From: Amycolatopsis umgeniensis
GTDB lineage: Bacteria; Actinomycetota; Actinomycetes; Mycobacteriales; Pseudonocardiaceae
DNA: 64,000 nt
NCBI RefSeq assembly: GCF_014205155.1
Contig: NZ_JACHMX010000001.1
Span: 4,340,001-4,404,000, forward strand
Direction of reading: 5' to 3'
A program made the position numbers and the translations under genes. Below the pieces are notes generated by a model. That model was not told the DNA's origin and did not search any database. It was given only the letters and a program-made list of their open reading frames with translations. Every line of letters starts with the position of its first letter. The first letter of the stretch is position 1. Shown one piece after another: positions 1 to 8,702 of the stretch.

Positions 1-297
1 TCGCTCGGCACGGCCTACGACGAGATGGTCGCCGACGGGGTCGCGTGGCCGCGGTTCAAGGTCGCCGGGATGACCGCGTTTCTGCACCACACGCAGAGCC
101 CGGAGGCCGCCGAGGCGTACTGGAACACCGGCGGCCGCCCGGAAGCCTCGGCGGGGAATCGGGCGAGCCGTCGCGCGGCGGCCCGATCGACCCCGCAACG
201 GGCATCCGGGAGTGGTACGACCCGGACACGGAAGGCGGCGCCGGCGACGGCCCACGCTGGTCGGACATCTTCGCGCGCTGGTCGCTCGTCGAGCTAG
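1..297 (+). CDS. Phage tail assembly chaperone, short (G-like) product, 5' partial
   Basis: This reading frame is open from the left edge and ends at a TAG at 295-297. Its first part looks like real protein (YDEMVADGVAWPRFKV, then a helical stretch), but after about residue 53 it becomes Arg/Ser-rich and looks out of frame. It lies directly before the tape measure gene, where siphoviruses keep their two overlapping tail assembly chaperone frames. The short product would coat the tape measure protein during tail assembly. The true start lies outside the window. Family membership is inferred from position and the overlapping frames, not from a strong motif. Confidence 0.65.
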   Translation, partial: SLGTAYDEMVADGVAWPRFKVAGMTAFLHHTQSPEAAEAYWNTGGRPEASAGNRASRRAAARSTPQRASGSGTTRTRKAAPATAHAGRTSSRAGRSSS

Positions 298-458
298 ACC
301 TGCACGAGGTCTACGGCCTCGACCTCGAGGTGCCCGGCCTGCTGCGCGCCCGCTCGTGGCGTTGGCTGCGTATCCGCATCGCCGGTTTGTTCTCCACCGA
401 CGCGAGCCGGCTACGCCGTGCCCTCTACCCGGAGCCTGTTAACGCGTTAGGGCGTTAA
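1..458 (+). CDS. Tail assembly chaperone, long (GT-like) product made by -1 frameshift, 5' partial
   Basis: A second frame, one base back from the short chaperone frame, is open through to a TAA at 456-458 and encodes the protein-like stretch PIDPATGIREWYDPDTEG followed by WSDIFARWSLVELDLHEVYG. It has no start of its own in a sensible place, so the long product is best read as frame 1 up to about position 156, a -1 slip, then this frame. Lambda G/GT and most siphoviruses use this arrangement, with the long form bridging the tape measure and tail tube subunits. The stop codon lies inside the 56-bp palindrome that follows. Confidence 0.65.
   Translation, partial: ARHGLRRDGRRRGRVAAVQGRRDDRVSAPHAEPGGRRGVLEHRRPPGSLGGESGEPSRGGPIDPATGIREWYDPDTEGGAGDGPRWSDIFARWSLVELDLHEVYGLDLEVPGLLRARSWRWLRIRIAGLFSTDASRLRRALYPEPVNALGR
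153..159 (+). promoter_or_regulatory. Candidate -1 ribosomal slippery heptamer
   Basis: The heptamer GGGGAAT sits in the zero frame as G-GGG-AAT. A -1 slip re-pairs the P-site codon perfectly (GGG to GGG) and puts the ribosome into the frame that stays open to 458. It lies exactly where coding character passes from frame 1 to the -1 frame. The A-site re-pairing (AAT to GAA) is imperfect, so the exact site is inferred. Confidence 0.5.
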
Positions 459-484
459 CGCCCTAACGCGTTAACAGGCTCCGG
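429..484. repeat. 56-bp perfect palindrome between chaperone and tape measure genes
   Basis: Bases 429-456 are the exact reverse complement of 457-484, with no mismatch and no loop. It contains three GTTAAC hexamers (one at the dyad centre) and two ACGCGT hexamers, and carries the TAA stop of the long chaperone frame. As RNA it would fold into a very stable hairpin 50 nt upstream of the tape measure start. There is no following U-tract, so a classic intrinsic terminator is not obvious. An mRNA processing or attenuation site, or a protein-binding dyad, are alternatives. Confidence 0.9.
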
Positions 485-534
485 AGCACCAAAGCCGCCC
501 CGCCCGTGACTGACCAACGGGCGGGGGTGGTCGC

Positions 535-2931
535 GTGGCGCTCACCATCGGCGAGCTTGTCGGGTATCTGCGCGTCGACGACAAGGGCGTCGCCGGCAAG
601 CTCGCACAGGCCCGCGCCCGGTTCGCCGCAGCAGCACGTGACACCGACGTCTACGACAACGCGCTCATGCGCGCGGGCAAGTCCGCCCGCGACATGGCGC
701 TGTCCGCCGGCGCGAGCGCACTCAAGGTCGGCGCACTCGCCGGTGCCGCGAACCTTGCCGGCGGCGCGCTCGGCGCGCTCGGCGGCGGCATCGTCACCGC
801 GTCGGGCGCGCTGCTGATCCTGCCCGGTGCCGCGGTCGCCGGCGGTGCCGCACTGGCCTCGCTCAAGGTCGGGTTGTCCGGCTTCGGCGACGCCTTGAAG
901 GCGATTGACGATCCGGCGAAGTTCGCCGAGGCCACCGCGAAACTCGCCCCCGCCGCGCGCGACACGGCGAACGCCGTGCGCGACTTGGCGCCAGCGTGGG
1001 ACGCGGTCAAACGCTCGGTACAGCAAGAGCTTTTCTCCGAGATGGGCGACGTGGTGCGCCAGCTCGGCGCGCAGTACCTACCGATCCTTAAGCGCGGTAT
1101 GACCGACGTCGCCTCGAGTTTCGGCGTCGGCGCCGCCGGCCTGGCCGCGTTCCTGCGCGAAGCGCAGACCGGGCGCGACGTGGCGACGATCTTCGACAAC
1201 AGCTCGACCGCGGTGTCGAACCTGGCCGAGGTCACGCAGCCACTCGCGCAGGTCTTCCGCGACGTCGCGGCCGTCGGCTCGACCGTGTTCGCCGACCTCA
1301 CCACCGGTGCCGGCTCGGCCGCCGAGCGGTTCGCCGCGTTCATCGCCGCGGCCCGCGAGTCCGGGCAGCTCGAGGCGTGGATGCGCAACGGGCTCAACGC
1401 GCTACAGCAGCTCGGACAGCTCGCCGGCAACGTCGGCGGCATCATCTCGGCCGCCTTCTCGGCGATGTCGACGAACGGCGTGTCGACCCTCGACGTGCTC
1501 GTGCAGGCAACCGGCGCCGTGCGGGACTTCCTCAACTCCGCGCAGGGCGCCACCCTGCTACAACAGGTCTTCGGCGGCATCGCCGCGGCCGGCCGCGGCC
1601 TGGTCCCAGTGTTCGCCGAGATCGGGCGCGTTCTGGTCTCCGACGTCGGCCCGGCGCTAGCCACCCTCGGCCCGCAGGTCGGCGCCGCGCTCGCGTCCCT
1701 GGCACCCGCCGTCGCGCCGCTGGGCAGCGTGCTCGCCGCCCTGGCCCCGGTGGTCGCCGCAGTCGCGCAGAGCTTGGCCGGCGGACTGGCCTCGGCCGTG
1801 ACCTCACTCGAGCCCGCCGTCGTCGCCTTGGCTCCCGGTCTGGCCACGCTCGCGAGCCAGATCGGCACCGTTCTCGCCGCCGCGCTCCAGGTCGCCAGCC
1901 CGCTTCTGGCGCTGCTCGCCGGTTTCCTGTCCGACAACATGACGTGGCTCGGCCCCCTGGCGATCGGGTTTGCCACCGTCGCCGTGGCCGCCGGTCCGCT
2001 CACGACGCTTATCGGCGGCCTCTCGACCGCTTTTCGTTCAGCGACAACGGTTTTCAACGCCTTGCGGGTCGCAATGATGACCAACCCGTTTATTTTGATC
2101 GCAACGGCCGTCGCACTTCTCGCCGTGTTGATCATCTCGAATTGGGACACGATCAAGAACGCGATTGGCGCCGCGCTCGATTGGATCGGAAATTTCATTT
2201 CCGGCGCAGTCGATTTCATCGTCGATCTGTTTTTGAACTGGTCGCTTCCCGGGCTGATCATCAAGCATTGGGGCACGATCGTGGCCGGTGTCCGTACCGC
2301 CGTGAACTGGGTCCTTGACGCGGTCGCGTGGCTCGGCTCCCTGCCAGGGAAAGTGGCGGCCTGGTTCGGAGATCTAACGCGGTCCGCGATCGGCAAGGCG
2401 GCCGAGCTGGTCAACTGGCTACGCGGCTTGCCGGGGCGCGTGCTCGACGGACTCGGCAATTTCGGCTCGCTTCTACTGAACGCCGGACGCGATTTGCTTA
2501 CCGGTTTGTGGAACGGGATTCAGAATGCGGCGAGCTGGCTCAAAAACAAGGTACTCGGCTTCTTTGGCAACTTGCTTCCGGGATGGGCTAAAGACATTCT
2601 CGGGATCAACTCACCTTCGACCGTATTCGCTGGCATCGGCCGATGGATTCCGCCCGGTCTGGCCGGCGGCATCGACAAGGCGGCCGGCGTCGCGCTGCGC
2701 TCGGCGTCCGATCTCGCGACCCGCGTGTCGGACACGATGGCAGCCGGTTTGACCACACCGGCGCTCGCGTTCGCCGGATCGCCCGGCACCGGCGCCGCTG
2801 GTGCGGCAGGCGCGTACTCGGCGAACGGCACCCGGGCGACCGTCCACATTGACCAGTTCCACGCGACGCCGGCACAGTCGCCGGCCGACATCGCCGGTGA
2901 GCTGGACTGGTTGAGCCGCGGGGGTGGGTAG
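535..2931 (+). CDS. Phage tape measure protein
   Basis: This 798-aa protein sets tail length and occupies the tail lumen. It is long, Ala/Gly-rich and helical, with an N-terminal half of low-complexity Ala-rich helices, hydrophobic segments around residues 80-110 and 480-570 (for example NPFILIATAVALLAVLIISN), and a C-terminal part with the LPGRVLDGLGNFGSLL type of tape measure repeats and the INSPSTVFAGIGRWIPPGLAGGI motif common in actinophage tape measures. It starts with GTG at 535 behind a G-rich ribosome site, and its stop overlaps the next gene by one base. It is short for the class, which suggests a short flexible tail of roughly 120 nm. Confidence 0.9.
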   Translation: MALTIGELVGYLRVDDKGVAGKLAQARARFAAAARDTDVYDNALMRAGKSARDMALSAGASALKVGALAGAANLAGGALGALGGGIVTASGALLILPGAAVAGGAALASLKVGLSGFGDALKAIDDPAKFAEATAKLAPAARDTANAVRDLAPAWDAVKRSVQQELFSEMGDVVRQLGAQYLPILKRGMTDVASSFGVGAAGLAAFLREAQTGRDVATIFDNSSTAVSNLAEVTQPLAQVFRDVAAVGSTVFADLTTGAGSAAERFAAFIAAARESGQLEAWMRNGLNALQQLGQLAGNVGGIISAAFSAMSTNGVSTLDVLVQATGAVRDFLNSAQGATLLQQVFGGIAAAGRGLVPVFAEIGRVLVSDVGPALATLGPQVGAALASLAPAVAPLGSVLAALAPVVAAVAQSLAGGLASAVTSLEPAVVALAPGLATLASQIGTVLAAALQVASPLLALLAGFLSDNMTWLGPLAIGFATVAVAAGPLTTLIGGLSTAFRSATTVFNALRVAMMTNPFILIATAVALLAVLIISNWDTIKNAIGAALDWIGNFISGAVDFIVDLFLNWSLPGLIIKHWGTIVAGVRTAVNWVLDAVAWLGSLPGKVAAWFGDLTRSAIGKAAELVNWLRGLPGRVLDGLGNFGSLLLNAGRDLLTGLWNGIQNAASWLKNKVLGFFGNLLPGWAKDILGINSPSTVFAGIGRWIPPGLAGGIDKAAGVALRSASDLATRVSDTMAAGLTTPALAFAGSPGTGAAGAAGAYSANGTRATVHIDQFHATPAQSPADIAGELDWLSRGGG

Positions 2932-3815
2932 TGGCTGCTGGGGACCTGATCACCCGCGACGGACAACTCGAGTGGCGCGGCATCCTGCTCGGCGCCGGCA
3001 CAGCCTACGGGTGGCGCGCCCTCGAGGGATGGCTCGACCTGCCGCAGATGCGCGGCGGCGACGTCGACCGGCCCGGACAACACGGCGCGTTCCCGGGGCA
3101 GTTGCTCGCGCAGTCGCGCACGATCTCCTACTCGTTCGTGATCTCGGCGCGGCGCGCCACGCGCGAGCAGTTCACGGCCGCGGTGGACCTGCTGCGCGCG
3201 GTAACGACGCCGACCGAGAACCCCGACGAGGAAGCACTCGTGATCCGGCTCGCCGGCCGAACCTGGCAGGCGCTCGCCCGGTGCACGCGCCGGTCGGTGC
3301 CGACCGGGCTCGCCTACGACGCCGGCTACATCGCCGGCGCGGTGCAGTGGGTCGCCACCGATCCGCGGTTGCTCGAGCTGCCCGGCTACACCGCCTCGAC
3401 CACGCTCGGCGCGGTTGGCACCGGCGGGCTCGCCTTCCCAGCGCGGTTTCCGATGCCGTTCGGCGCGGCCGCCCGCGGCGGAGTCATCACCTGGACCAAC
3501 ACCGGCACGGCCGAGGCGTGGCCGGTCTGGCGCATCGCCGGCCCGGTCCGCGGACCCTCGATCACCCGGCGCGACACCGGGCAAGCCCTCGAGTTCGATC
3601 CCGACTGGGTCATCCCGGCCGGTCAAGTCGTCGAGGTCGACACGCTCGCCCGAACCGTGTTGTTCGTCGGCAGCAACGTCTCGGCGTCCGATCGCCTGTT
3701 CACCCGTGGATGGTTCAGCTTCCCACCAGGCCGCGAAGTACAGGCCGTTTTTGCTTCTGCCGCAACGAGTTCCGACTCACGCCTGTCGGTGACCGTGCAC
3801 AACACCGCGATGTGA
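2931..3815 (+). CDS. Phage distal tail (Dit-like) / minor tail protein
   Basis: This 294-aa protein begins with a GTG that overlaps the TAG of the tape measure gene. The gene immediately downstream of a tape measure normally encodes the distal tail protein that joins the tube to the baseplate hub. The sequence fits: an N-terminal half rich in beta strands with a region on the size of DNA-tail rings (SYSFVISARRATREQFTAAVD, residues about 65-90) and a C-terminal beta-sandwich (residues about 160-290) with WTNTGTAEAWPVWRI, a pattern seen in siphovirus tail components. Assignment to Dit rests on position and fold type. Confidence 0.7.
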   Translation: MAAGDLITRDGQLEWRGILLGAGTAYGWRALEGWLDLPQMRGGDVDRPGQHGAFPGQLLAQSRTISYSFVISARRATREQFTAAVDLLRAVTTPTENPDEEALVIRLAGRTWQALARCTRRSVPTGLAYDAGYIAGAVQWVATDPRLLELPGYTASTTLGAVGTGGLAFPARFPMPFGAAARGGVITWTNTGTAEAWPVWRIAGPVRGPSITRRDTGQALEFDPDWVIPAGQVVEVDTLARTVLFVGSNVSASDRLFTRGWFSFPPGREVQAVFASAATSSDSRLSVTVHNTAM

Positions 3816-3830
3816 GACGGAGGTTTCCCC

Positions 3831-5030
3831 ATGCCTGAAAGGAATTCGTGGGCCGTCGGTTCCGACACCGCGCCACTGATCACCACCGAAGATGCCCGAA
3901 TTGCGGTGTCCGCGCTGCTCGTCCCGGGGCCAAGCGGGGTCACCGCGCGCGATGGCATTCGACCCGGACCGGCGACCCCCGGCCGCGTGCACGCGGCCGG
4001 AACGGCAAGCGGGTCGATCGTGGTCGAGCCGTTCCAAGGCAGCATCCGCGCCTCGCGCGGCATCGGTTCGTACCTGGTGTCGCTCGACAGCCCGAAGACG
4101 CTCGACGTGCTCGCCGTACCGGCCGACCCGGCCAACGACCGTCACGACCTGGTGATCGCGCAGCAGTCCGACGAGTTCTATCTCGACACCGCGACGAAGT
4201 TCGAGGTTCGGCTCGTGCGCGGGACCGCCTCGGCGACGCCCGGCGACCCTGTCGTCGACGGCTCGCGCGACTGGTTCACCCTCGCCCGTGTCCGGGTGAC
4301 CGCCGGCGCCGACAAGATCACCGACGCCATGGTCGACCCGCTACCGCCCGGGTGGACGGTCGCCCTCGGCGGCCTGCTGCCCGTGGGCAGCCTTACCGAA
4401 CGCAACGCGGTCGCCGCGTACGCCGGGCAGGAGGTCTACCGGCTCGATAAGGGATGGACCGAGGTTTACGACGGTGCCGCGTGGCGGGTGCGCGGGCAGG
4501 TGACCGCGGCCGCGCTCGCCGACATCACCAACCCATACCCCGGGCAACTCGTCGTGCTCGCCAGCACCGGCGGGCTCTACCGCTGGACCGGTGAGAAGTG
4601 GCTGTACGCCGCGCTCATGAGCGGCGCGACCCCGGGCGGCGACTGGACCATCACCACCAACCAGCCGACCTCGAACGCCCCGACCCTGCTCACTTTCCCG
4701 CAGGTCAATCGGCCGCCGGTTGGCATCACGCTCGCCGGCGGGGTGTTCACCATCGGCGAGCCCGGTTGGTGGGATCTCTCGCTGAACCTGCGGTACACCA
4801 TCGTGAGCACCGACAAGTACGCCATGATTGGCGGCTCGTCCGCGGGCAATCTGTTCGCCAAGGACAGCGTTGCCGGTGGCGGCAACAACGTCTCGGCCAA
4901 CACGTCGAGATGGCTCGACAAGGGCGCGCAAATCCGGTGCTACGGCTACTCGGGCGCGCCGAGCGCAGTCACCAAGGAATCCGCCAGCGACCTGATCAGC
5001 GGGTTTACCGCGGTGTGGCGGGGTCCGTGA
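3831..5030 (+). CDS. Phage minor tail / baseplate protein
   Basis: A 399-aa protein starting at ATG 3831, with a CGGAGG ribosome site just upstream. The N-terminal half is a beta-rich domain seen in baseplate or upper-fibre proteins of actinophages: an early segment with GVTARDGIRPGPATPGRV, then SPKTLDVLAVPADPANDRHD. The C-terminal third (residues about 200-399) is Gly/Thr-rich and strand-forming, as in receptor-binding fibres. It probably forms part of the tail tip complex. Its stop overlaps the start of the next gene (TGATG), so the two are translationally coupled. Confidence 0.6.
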   Translation: MPERNSWAVGSDTAPLITTEDARIAVSALLVPGPSGVTARDGIRPGPATPGRVHAAGTASGSIVVEPFQGSIRASRGIGSYLVSLDSPKTLDVLAVPADPANDRHDLVIAQQSDEFYLDTATKFEVRLVRGTASATPGDPVVDGSRDWFTLARVRVTAGADKITDAMVDPLPPGWTVALGGLLPVGSLTERNAVAAYAGQEVYRLDKGWTEVYDGAAWRVRGQVTAAALADITNPYPGQLVVLASTGGLYRWTGEKWLYAALMSGATPGGDWTITTNQPTSNAPTLLTFPQVNRPPVGITLAGGVFTIGEPGWWDLSLNLRYTIVSTDKYAMIGGSSAGNLFAKDSVAGGGNNVSANTSRWLDKGAQIRCYGYSGAPSAVTKESASDLISGFTAVWRGP

Positions 5031-6163
5031 TGCGGCTGCCCACCTACGCCTACTTGGTCGCCGACCTGCGCAGCGGCCGCGTGCTCGACGAACTGCCGCT
5101 CACCGGCGTCAAGTACAACAAGCCGTTGAACGACTCCGGGAAGTTCTCCGGAACCTGGGATTTGACCCGGCATCCGTCGAGCACGCGCCGCGACCCGTAC
5201 GAGCTGACCATGCCGGCCCGCCGCGCGCTCTACGTGATGCGCGACGACCGGCCGATGTGGGGCGGGATCATCTGGACCCGCAAGTACGACAGCAGCTCGC
5301 ACAAGGTCGAGGTGGCCGGCGCCGATTGGTGGAGCTACTTCGATCACCGCAAGGTGCTCCCGGTCCTGCCGGCCGCGCCGCTTCCGCTGGACCACGTCGC
5401 CGGCTTGAAGATGGCAGCGAACGACGTCGAGCAAAACGACCTCGCCCGCGCGCTGGTACAGCTCGCGCAGACGCACGCCGGCGGGGATATCGGCATTGAG
5501 TTCGACGACTCGCGCTCGTTCATCTACCGCGACCGCACTTACACCGGACACGAGTTGTCCTCGGTCGGCGAGGCTCTGCGGCAACTCGCCGCGGTGATCA
5601 ACGGCCCCGACATCATGTTCGGCGTCGCGCCCGGCACCGGCGGGCGCGTCCGCCGCATCATGCGCGTGGGCACGCCGCGGCTCGGCCAGACCGGGACCGC
5701 GCATGTGTGGGAGACCGGCGGCAACATCGTCAACTACACATGGCCATCGGACGCAACGCGCATGGCAACCCGCACGTTCGCTAGTGGCGACGGCATGGCC
5801 GAGGGAACCCCGATCGCCGTCGCCGAGGACGTCGACAAGTACGCGCAGCACTGGCCGTTGCTCGAGTCGGAACAGGGCTACACCAGCGTTTCCGACGCCG
5901 ACACGCTGCAAGGCCACGCCGACGCCGACCAGCTCGTCGCCCGGCTGCCCGTCGCCCTGCCCACACTCACCGTCCGCGGGAACACCGCGCCCTACGTGGG
6001 GGAGTGGGACACCGGCGACGACGTCCGTGTCGTCATCCGCGACGAGTTCATCCGCCGCGGCCTGGATACCGCCATGCGGATTGTCGACGCGCAGTACGCG
6101 CCGAGCGAAGCCGCCGAAACCGTCACCATCACCATGAGCCCGCTCATTGAGGACGCCGCCTAA
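5030..6163 (+). CDS. Phage minor tail protein, ReqiPepy6 gp37-like
   Basis: I chose ATG 5030, which overlaps the preceding stop, rather than the longer upstream frame, which is a shadow of the preceding gene. The 377-aa product opens with LPTYAYLVADLRSGRVLDEL and contains RRALYVMRDDRPMWGGIIW, features of the baseplate hub-like proteins of actinophage tails in which paired domains resemble the gp27/gp44 hub fold. It probably forms the central hub below the distal tail ring. The gene ends with TAATG, overlapping the next start. Confidence 0.65.
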   Translation: MRLPTYAYLVADLRSGRVLDELPLTGVKYNKPLNDSGKFSGTWDLTRHPSSTRRDPYELTMPARRALYVMRDDRPMWGGIIWTRKYDSSSHKVEVAGADWWSYFDHRKVLPVLPAAPLPLDHVAGLKMAANDVEQNDLARALVQLAQTHAGGDIGIEFDDSRSFIYRDRTYTGHELSSVGEALRQLAAVINGPDIMFGVAPGTGGRVRRIMRVGTPRLGQTGTAHVWETGGNIVNYTWPSDATRMATRTFASGDGMAEGTPIAVAEDVDKYAQHWPLLESEQGYTSVSDADTLQGHADADQLVARLPVALPTLTVRGNTAPYVGEWDTGDDVRVVIRDEFIRRGLDTAMRIVDAQYAPSEAAETVTITMSPLIEDAA

Positions 6164-6912
6164 TGCAGGTCAACCAGCCTTCCAACATCATCGACCGCGT
6201 CATCGCCCTGGAACGCGAACTAGCCGCCGTCCGCAAAAAGGTCGGCCTGTCCTCGGCCATCATCACCCGCGGCGGCTTGACCCTCGCCGACGACAGCTAC
6301 ATCAGAATGACCGACTCCGACGGCGTCGGAATCCTCTACATCGGCCCGGATTCCGAAGGCAAGCAACGGTTTGTACTCCGCCGCGAGGGTGGCGCAACCC
6401 TCATGTTTACCGCCGGTTCGGCGCAGTTCGGCCGCGACTACTGGGCGATGACCGATTCCTCGGGACGCATCATCGTCTCCGACAGCGCCGAAACCGGCAT
6501 CGGCCTGGCGCGCCCGTTTCTTCCCATCCCGCTGTACCCGCAGTTCGTCCCGCACACCTACACCGAAGACCCCGACATTGGCGAAACGTCGGACTATATG
6601 AGCATCAATGTGAGCAAGCTTGCCGGCGAAACGGTGCTTTGGGCAGGACGTGCGTCCGTCTCGCATCCATGGGTCACCATCGATGGCACCTGGGGTTGGG
6701 CCATAGGCCAGCCAAACGTGACCTACCGACTCAAATTCAACGGCACCGAAGTTGGCTCGTGGGCTGTCAACGCTGGCGCCGTTACCACCCGGCAAGGCAG
6801 GTTCAGCGTCTCGGAGTTCACCGGCCAAGACTGGGTAGACGTCCAGGTGACCGCGTCGGCGTCCGGTTCAGGCGTCATCGCCTGCCAAGTCCTCGGCTGC
6901 TACCTGACGTAA
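6163..6912 (+). CDS. Phage tail tip or fibre protein
   Basis: A 249-aa protein coupled to the upstream gene by a TAATG overlap. Residues 8-25 form a short helix (IIDRVIALERELAAVRKK) that could trimerise, followed by beta-rich sequence (SYIRMTDSDGVGILYIGPDS and similar) typical of fibre shafts. The C-terminal 100 residues have a jelly-roll-like strand pattern. A receptor-binding or fibre role is inferred from the coiled coil plus beta layout and the baseplate context. No family motif was recognised. Confidence 0.55.
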   Translation: MQVNQPSNIIDRVIALERELAAVRKKVGLSSAIITRGGLTLADDSYIRMTDSDGVGILYIGPDSEGKQRFVLRREGGATLMFTAGSAQFGRDYWAMTDSSGRIIVSDSAETGIGLARPFLPIPLYPQFVPHTYTEDPDIGETSDYMSINVSKLAGETVLWAGRASVSHPWVTIDGTWGWAIGQPNVTYRLKFNGTEVGSWAVNAGAVTTRQGRFSVSEFTGQDWVDVQVTASASGSGVIACQVLGCYLT

Positions 6913-6983
6913 CCCTCGCCGCATCACCGGCCGCGCCCTGCGGCCATTTCGTCATGCCCTGACACAGCAAGGAAACCGCCCCC

Positions 6984-7370
6984 GTGAACCTCGCCGACCT
7001 GACGGCGCTCGACATCGCCGGGACGGCGGGTGTCGCCGTGGCCGCCTATCTGATCATCCGCCGCATTTGGACCGCCGCCCGCAACGCAGGCCGCGGCCTG
7101 CGCAAGCTCGTGCACTTCGCCGACGACTGGTTCGGCGAGCCCGAACGCGACGGCGTCCCCGCCCGCCCCGGCGTCATGGAACGCATATCTGCCATCGAAA
7201 CCGACGGCGCCGCCACCCGCGACGACGTCCGCGGCCTGGTCGAGCGGGTCGACCGCGTCGAGCACGAACTACGCCCCAACTCCGGCGCGAGCCTGCGCGA
7301 CGCAATCGACCGCGTCGAGAACGCCGTCGCCGACACCCCGAACACCAAGCCAGCAAAGGAAAAGAGGTGA
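6984..7370 (+). CDS. Small membrane-anchored phage protein next to the lysis genes
   Basis: This 128-aa protein starts at GTG 6984 behind an AAGGAAACC-type ribosome site. Residues 8-28 form one hydrophobic helix (LDIAGTAGVAVAAYLIIRRIW), followed by a charged helical region (MERISAIETDG, then VRGLVERVDRVEHEL) with a probable coiled coil. A single N-terminal membrane span followed by a coiled coil, directly before an endolysin, recalls the DUF2746-type proteins of actinophage lysis cassettes. A holin-accessory or spanin-like role is possible but is inference. Confidence 0.5.
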   Translation: MNLADLTALDIAGTAGVAVAAYLIIRRIWTAARNAGRGLRKLVHFADDWFGEPERDGVPARPGVMERISAIETDGAATRDDVRGLVERVDRVEHELRPNSGASLRDAIDRVENAVADTPNTKPAKEKR

Positions 7371-7374
7371 TCCG

Positions 7375-8388
7375 ATGCTCTGGGGCATCGACATCAGCCG
7401 CCACCAGGGCGGCTCGTTCGACCTCGCGCGCGCCGCCCGCGAGGGCATCGCCTACGCGATCTTCAAGGCCACCGAGGGCAACACGTGGCGCGACCCGCAG
7501 TTCGAGCGCAACCTCGCCGCTGGCCGTGACGCCGGGCTAATCGTGGCCGCCTACCACTTCGTGCGTAGCGATTCCTCGGCCGCCGCGCAGCTCGCGAACA
7601 TCGCCGGCGTGGTCCCGAAAGACGTCCCGCTGATTCTCGACGTCGAATCCATCAAGCAGAACGGAAAGGTAGTCAGCGCGCCATCTCTGACGCTGGTGCG
7701 TGAGCTGTACGGCAAGGTGCTCGCCGCCGGCTACCGCTCGCCGCTGATCTACCTTCCCCGCTGGTACTGGCAGACCTGGGGCGCGCCCGCTCTCGCCGGG
7801 CTGCCTCCGCTGTGGAGTTCCCGTTACCTGGACTACAACGGCGGCACCCCGGCCCAGATTTACCAGCGCATCCCGGGCCGTTTCTGGCTCGGCTACGGCG
7901 GATTATCCGCGCCGCTGCTCCAGTTCACCAGCTCGGCCACCGTCGCCGGGCACGTACCGGTCGACGCGAACGCCTTCGACGGCACCCGCGAGCAGTTCGC
8001 CGCCTTGCTCGGTTCCTCATCCCATTCAGAGAAAGAGATCGACATGCCCGCTATTCCCGTGTCCCTGCCCCACTCGGCCGACTGGAATTACGTTGCGTTG
8101 CCGTTCGAGAGTAAGTCGAATTCGGCCGTCGTCGCCGATGGCTGGTTCACGATCTTCGCAGCATGGGGCGAAGTCGAGTACGAGATCGCCACAGTCGGCG
8201 GCGGCCTGAACCTGGTCGGGCTGATCGGCGGGACGCCGACCGCCGGCCGGCTCGCAGACCGGCAGCGCGTCGCATGGCAGGTACCGGACGGAATCAACGG
8301 GATCGGCCTTCGCTACCGAGCCCGCAACGCCAAGGGCGACGCCACGAACGGCCGCCTTGGCTACTCGTTCCCGCAGAAGGCGAAGTGA
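7375..8388 (+). CDS. Endolysin, GH25 lysozyme with C-terminal extra domain
   Basis: This 337-aa enzyme cleaves the MurNAc-GlcNAc bond of host peptidoglycan at the end of infection. The N-terminal domain (residues 1-215) is a GH25 muramidase: it opens with WGIDIS (Asp6), keeps KATEG, and has the ILDVES segment supplying catalytic Asp89 and Glu91. A linker (SSSHSEKEID) leads to a C-terminal domain of about 110 residues that is probably a cell-wall binding module. It starts at ATG 7375 behind AAAGAGGTG and sits just before a holin. Confidence 0.9.
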   Translation: MLWGIDISRHQGGSFDLARAAREGIAYAIFKATEGNTWRDPQFERNLAAGRDAGLIVAAYHFVRSDSSAAAQLANIAGVVPKDVPLILDVESIKQNGKVVSAPSLTLVRELYGKVLAAGYRSPLIYLPRWYWQTWGAPALAGLPPLWSSRYLDYNGGTPAQIYQRIPGRFWLGYGGLSAPLLQFTSSATVAGHVPVDANAFDGTREQFAALLGSSSHSEKEIDMPAIPVSLPHSADWNYVALPFESKSNSAVVADGWFTIFAAWGEVEYEIATVGGGLNLVGLIGGTPTAGRLADRQRVAWQVPDGINGIGLRYRARNAKGDATNGRLGYSFPQKAK

Positions 8389-8390
8389 CC

Positions 8391-8699
8391 ATGACCGAAC
8401 CCACCTCGCAGCGCCAGCTCGGCGAGCGGCTCGCCGCGTGGCTGCGCTCGGACCGCGTCACGTCGTGGGTGCGCACCGTCGTTCCCGGGCTGTGGTCCGC
8501 CGGCGTCGCCTACCTGGTCGCGCTCGGCCTGCCCGCCTGGCTGCTCGAGCCGGCGAACGGACTCGGCCAGACGGCCGCCGTGCCGATCGTGCTCGGCGCC
8601 GTGTATGCCGGCCTGCGCTGGCTCGAGCCGCGGGTGCCGAGCTGGCTCGCGCGGTTCCTGCTCGGCTCGACCCGCCCACCCACCTACCCGCAGGAGTAA
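8391..8699 (+). CDS. Putative holin
   Basis: I chose ATG 8391, two bases after the endolysin stop. The 102-aa product has two hydrophobic segments (about residues 28-50, PGLWSAGVAYLVALGLPAWL, and 58-75, AAVPIVLGAVYAGL) and a charged, positively biased C-terminal tail, the size and topology of a small phage holin. It would form membrane lesions that release the endolysin. The assignment rests on size, topology and position. Confidence 0.75.
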   Translation: MTEPTSQRQLGERLAAWLRSDRVTSWVRTVVPGLWSAGVAYLVALGLPAWLLEPANGLGQTAAVPIVLGAVYAGLRWLEPRVPSWLARFLLGSTRPPTYPQE

Positions 8700-8702
8700 T
8701 CC

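Noticed and set aside
651..2459. 602-aa minus-strand frame opposite the tape measure gene
   Set aside because: Ala/Pro/Ser/Thr-rich shadow of the tape measure frame with no coding features of its own.
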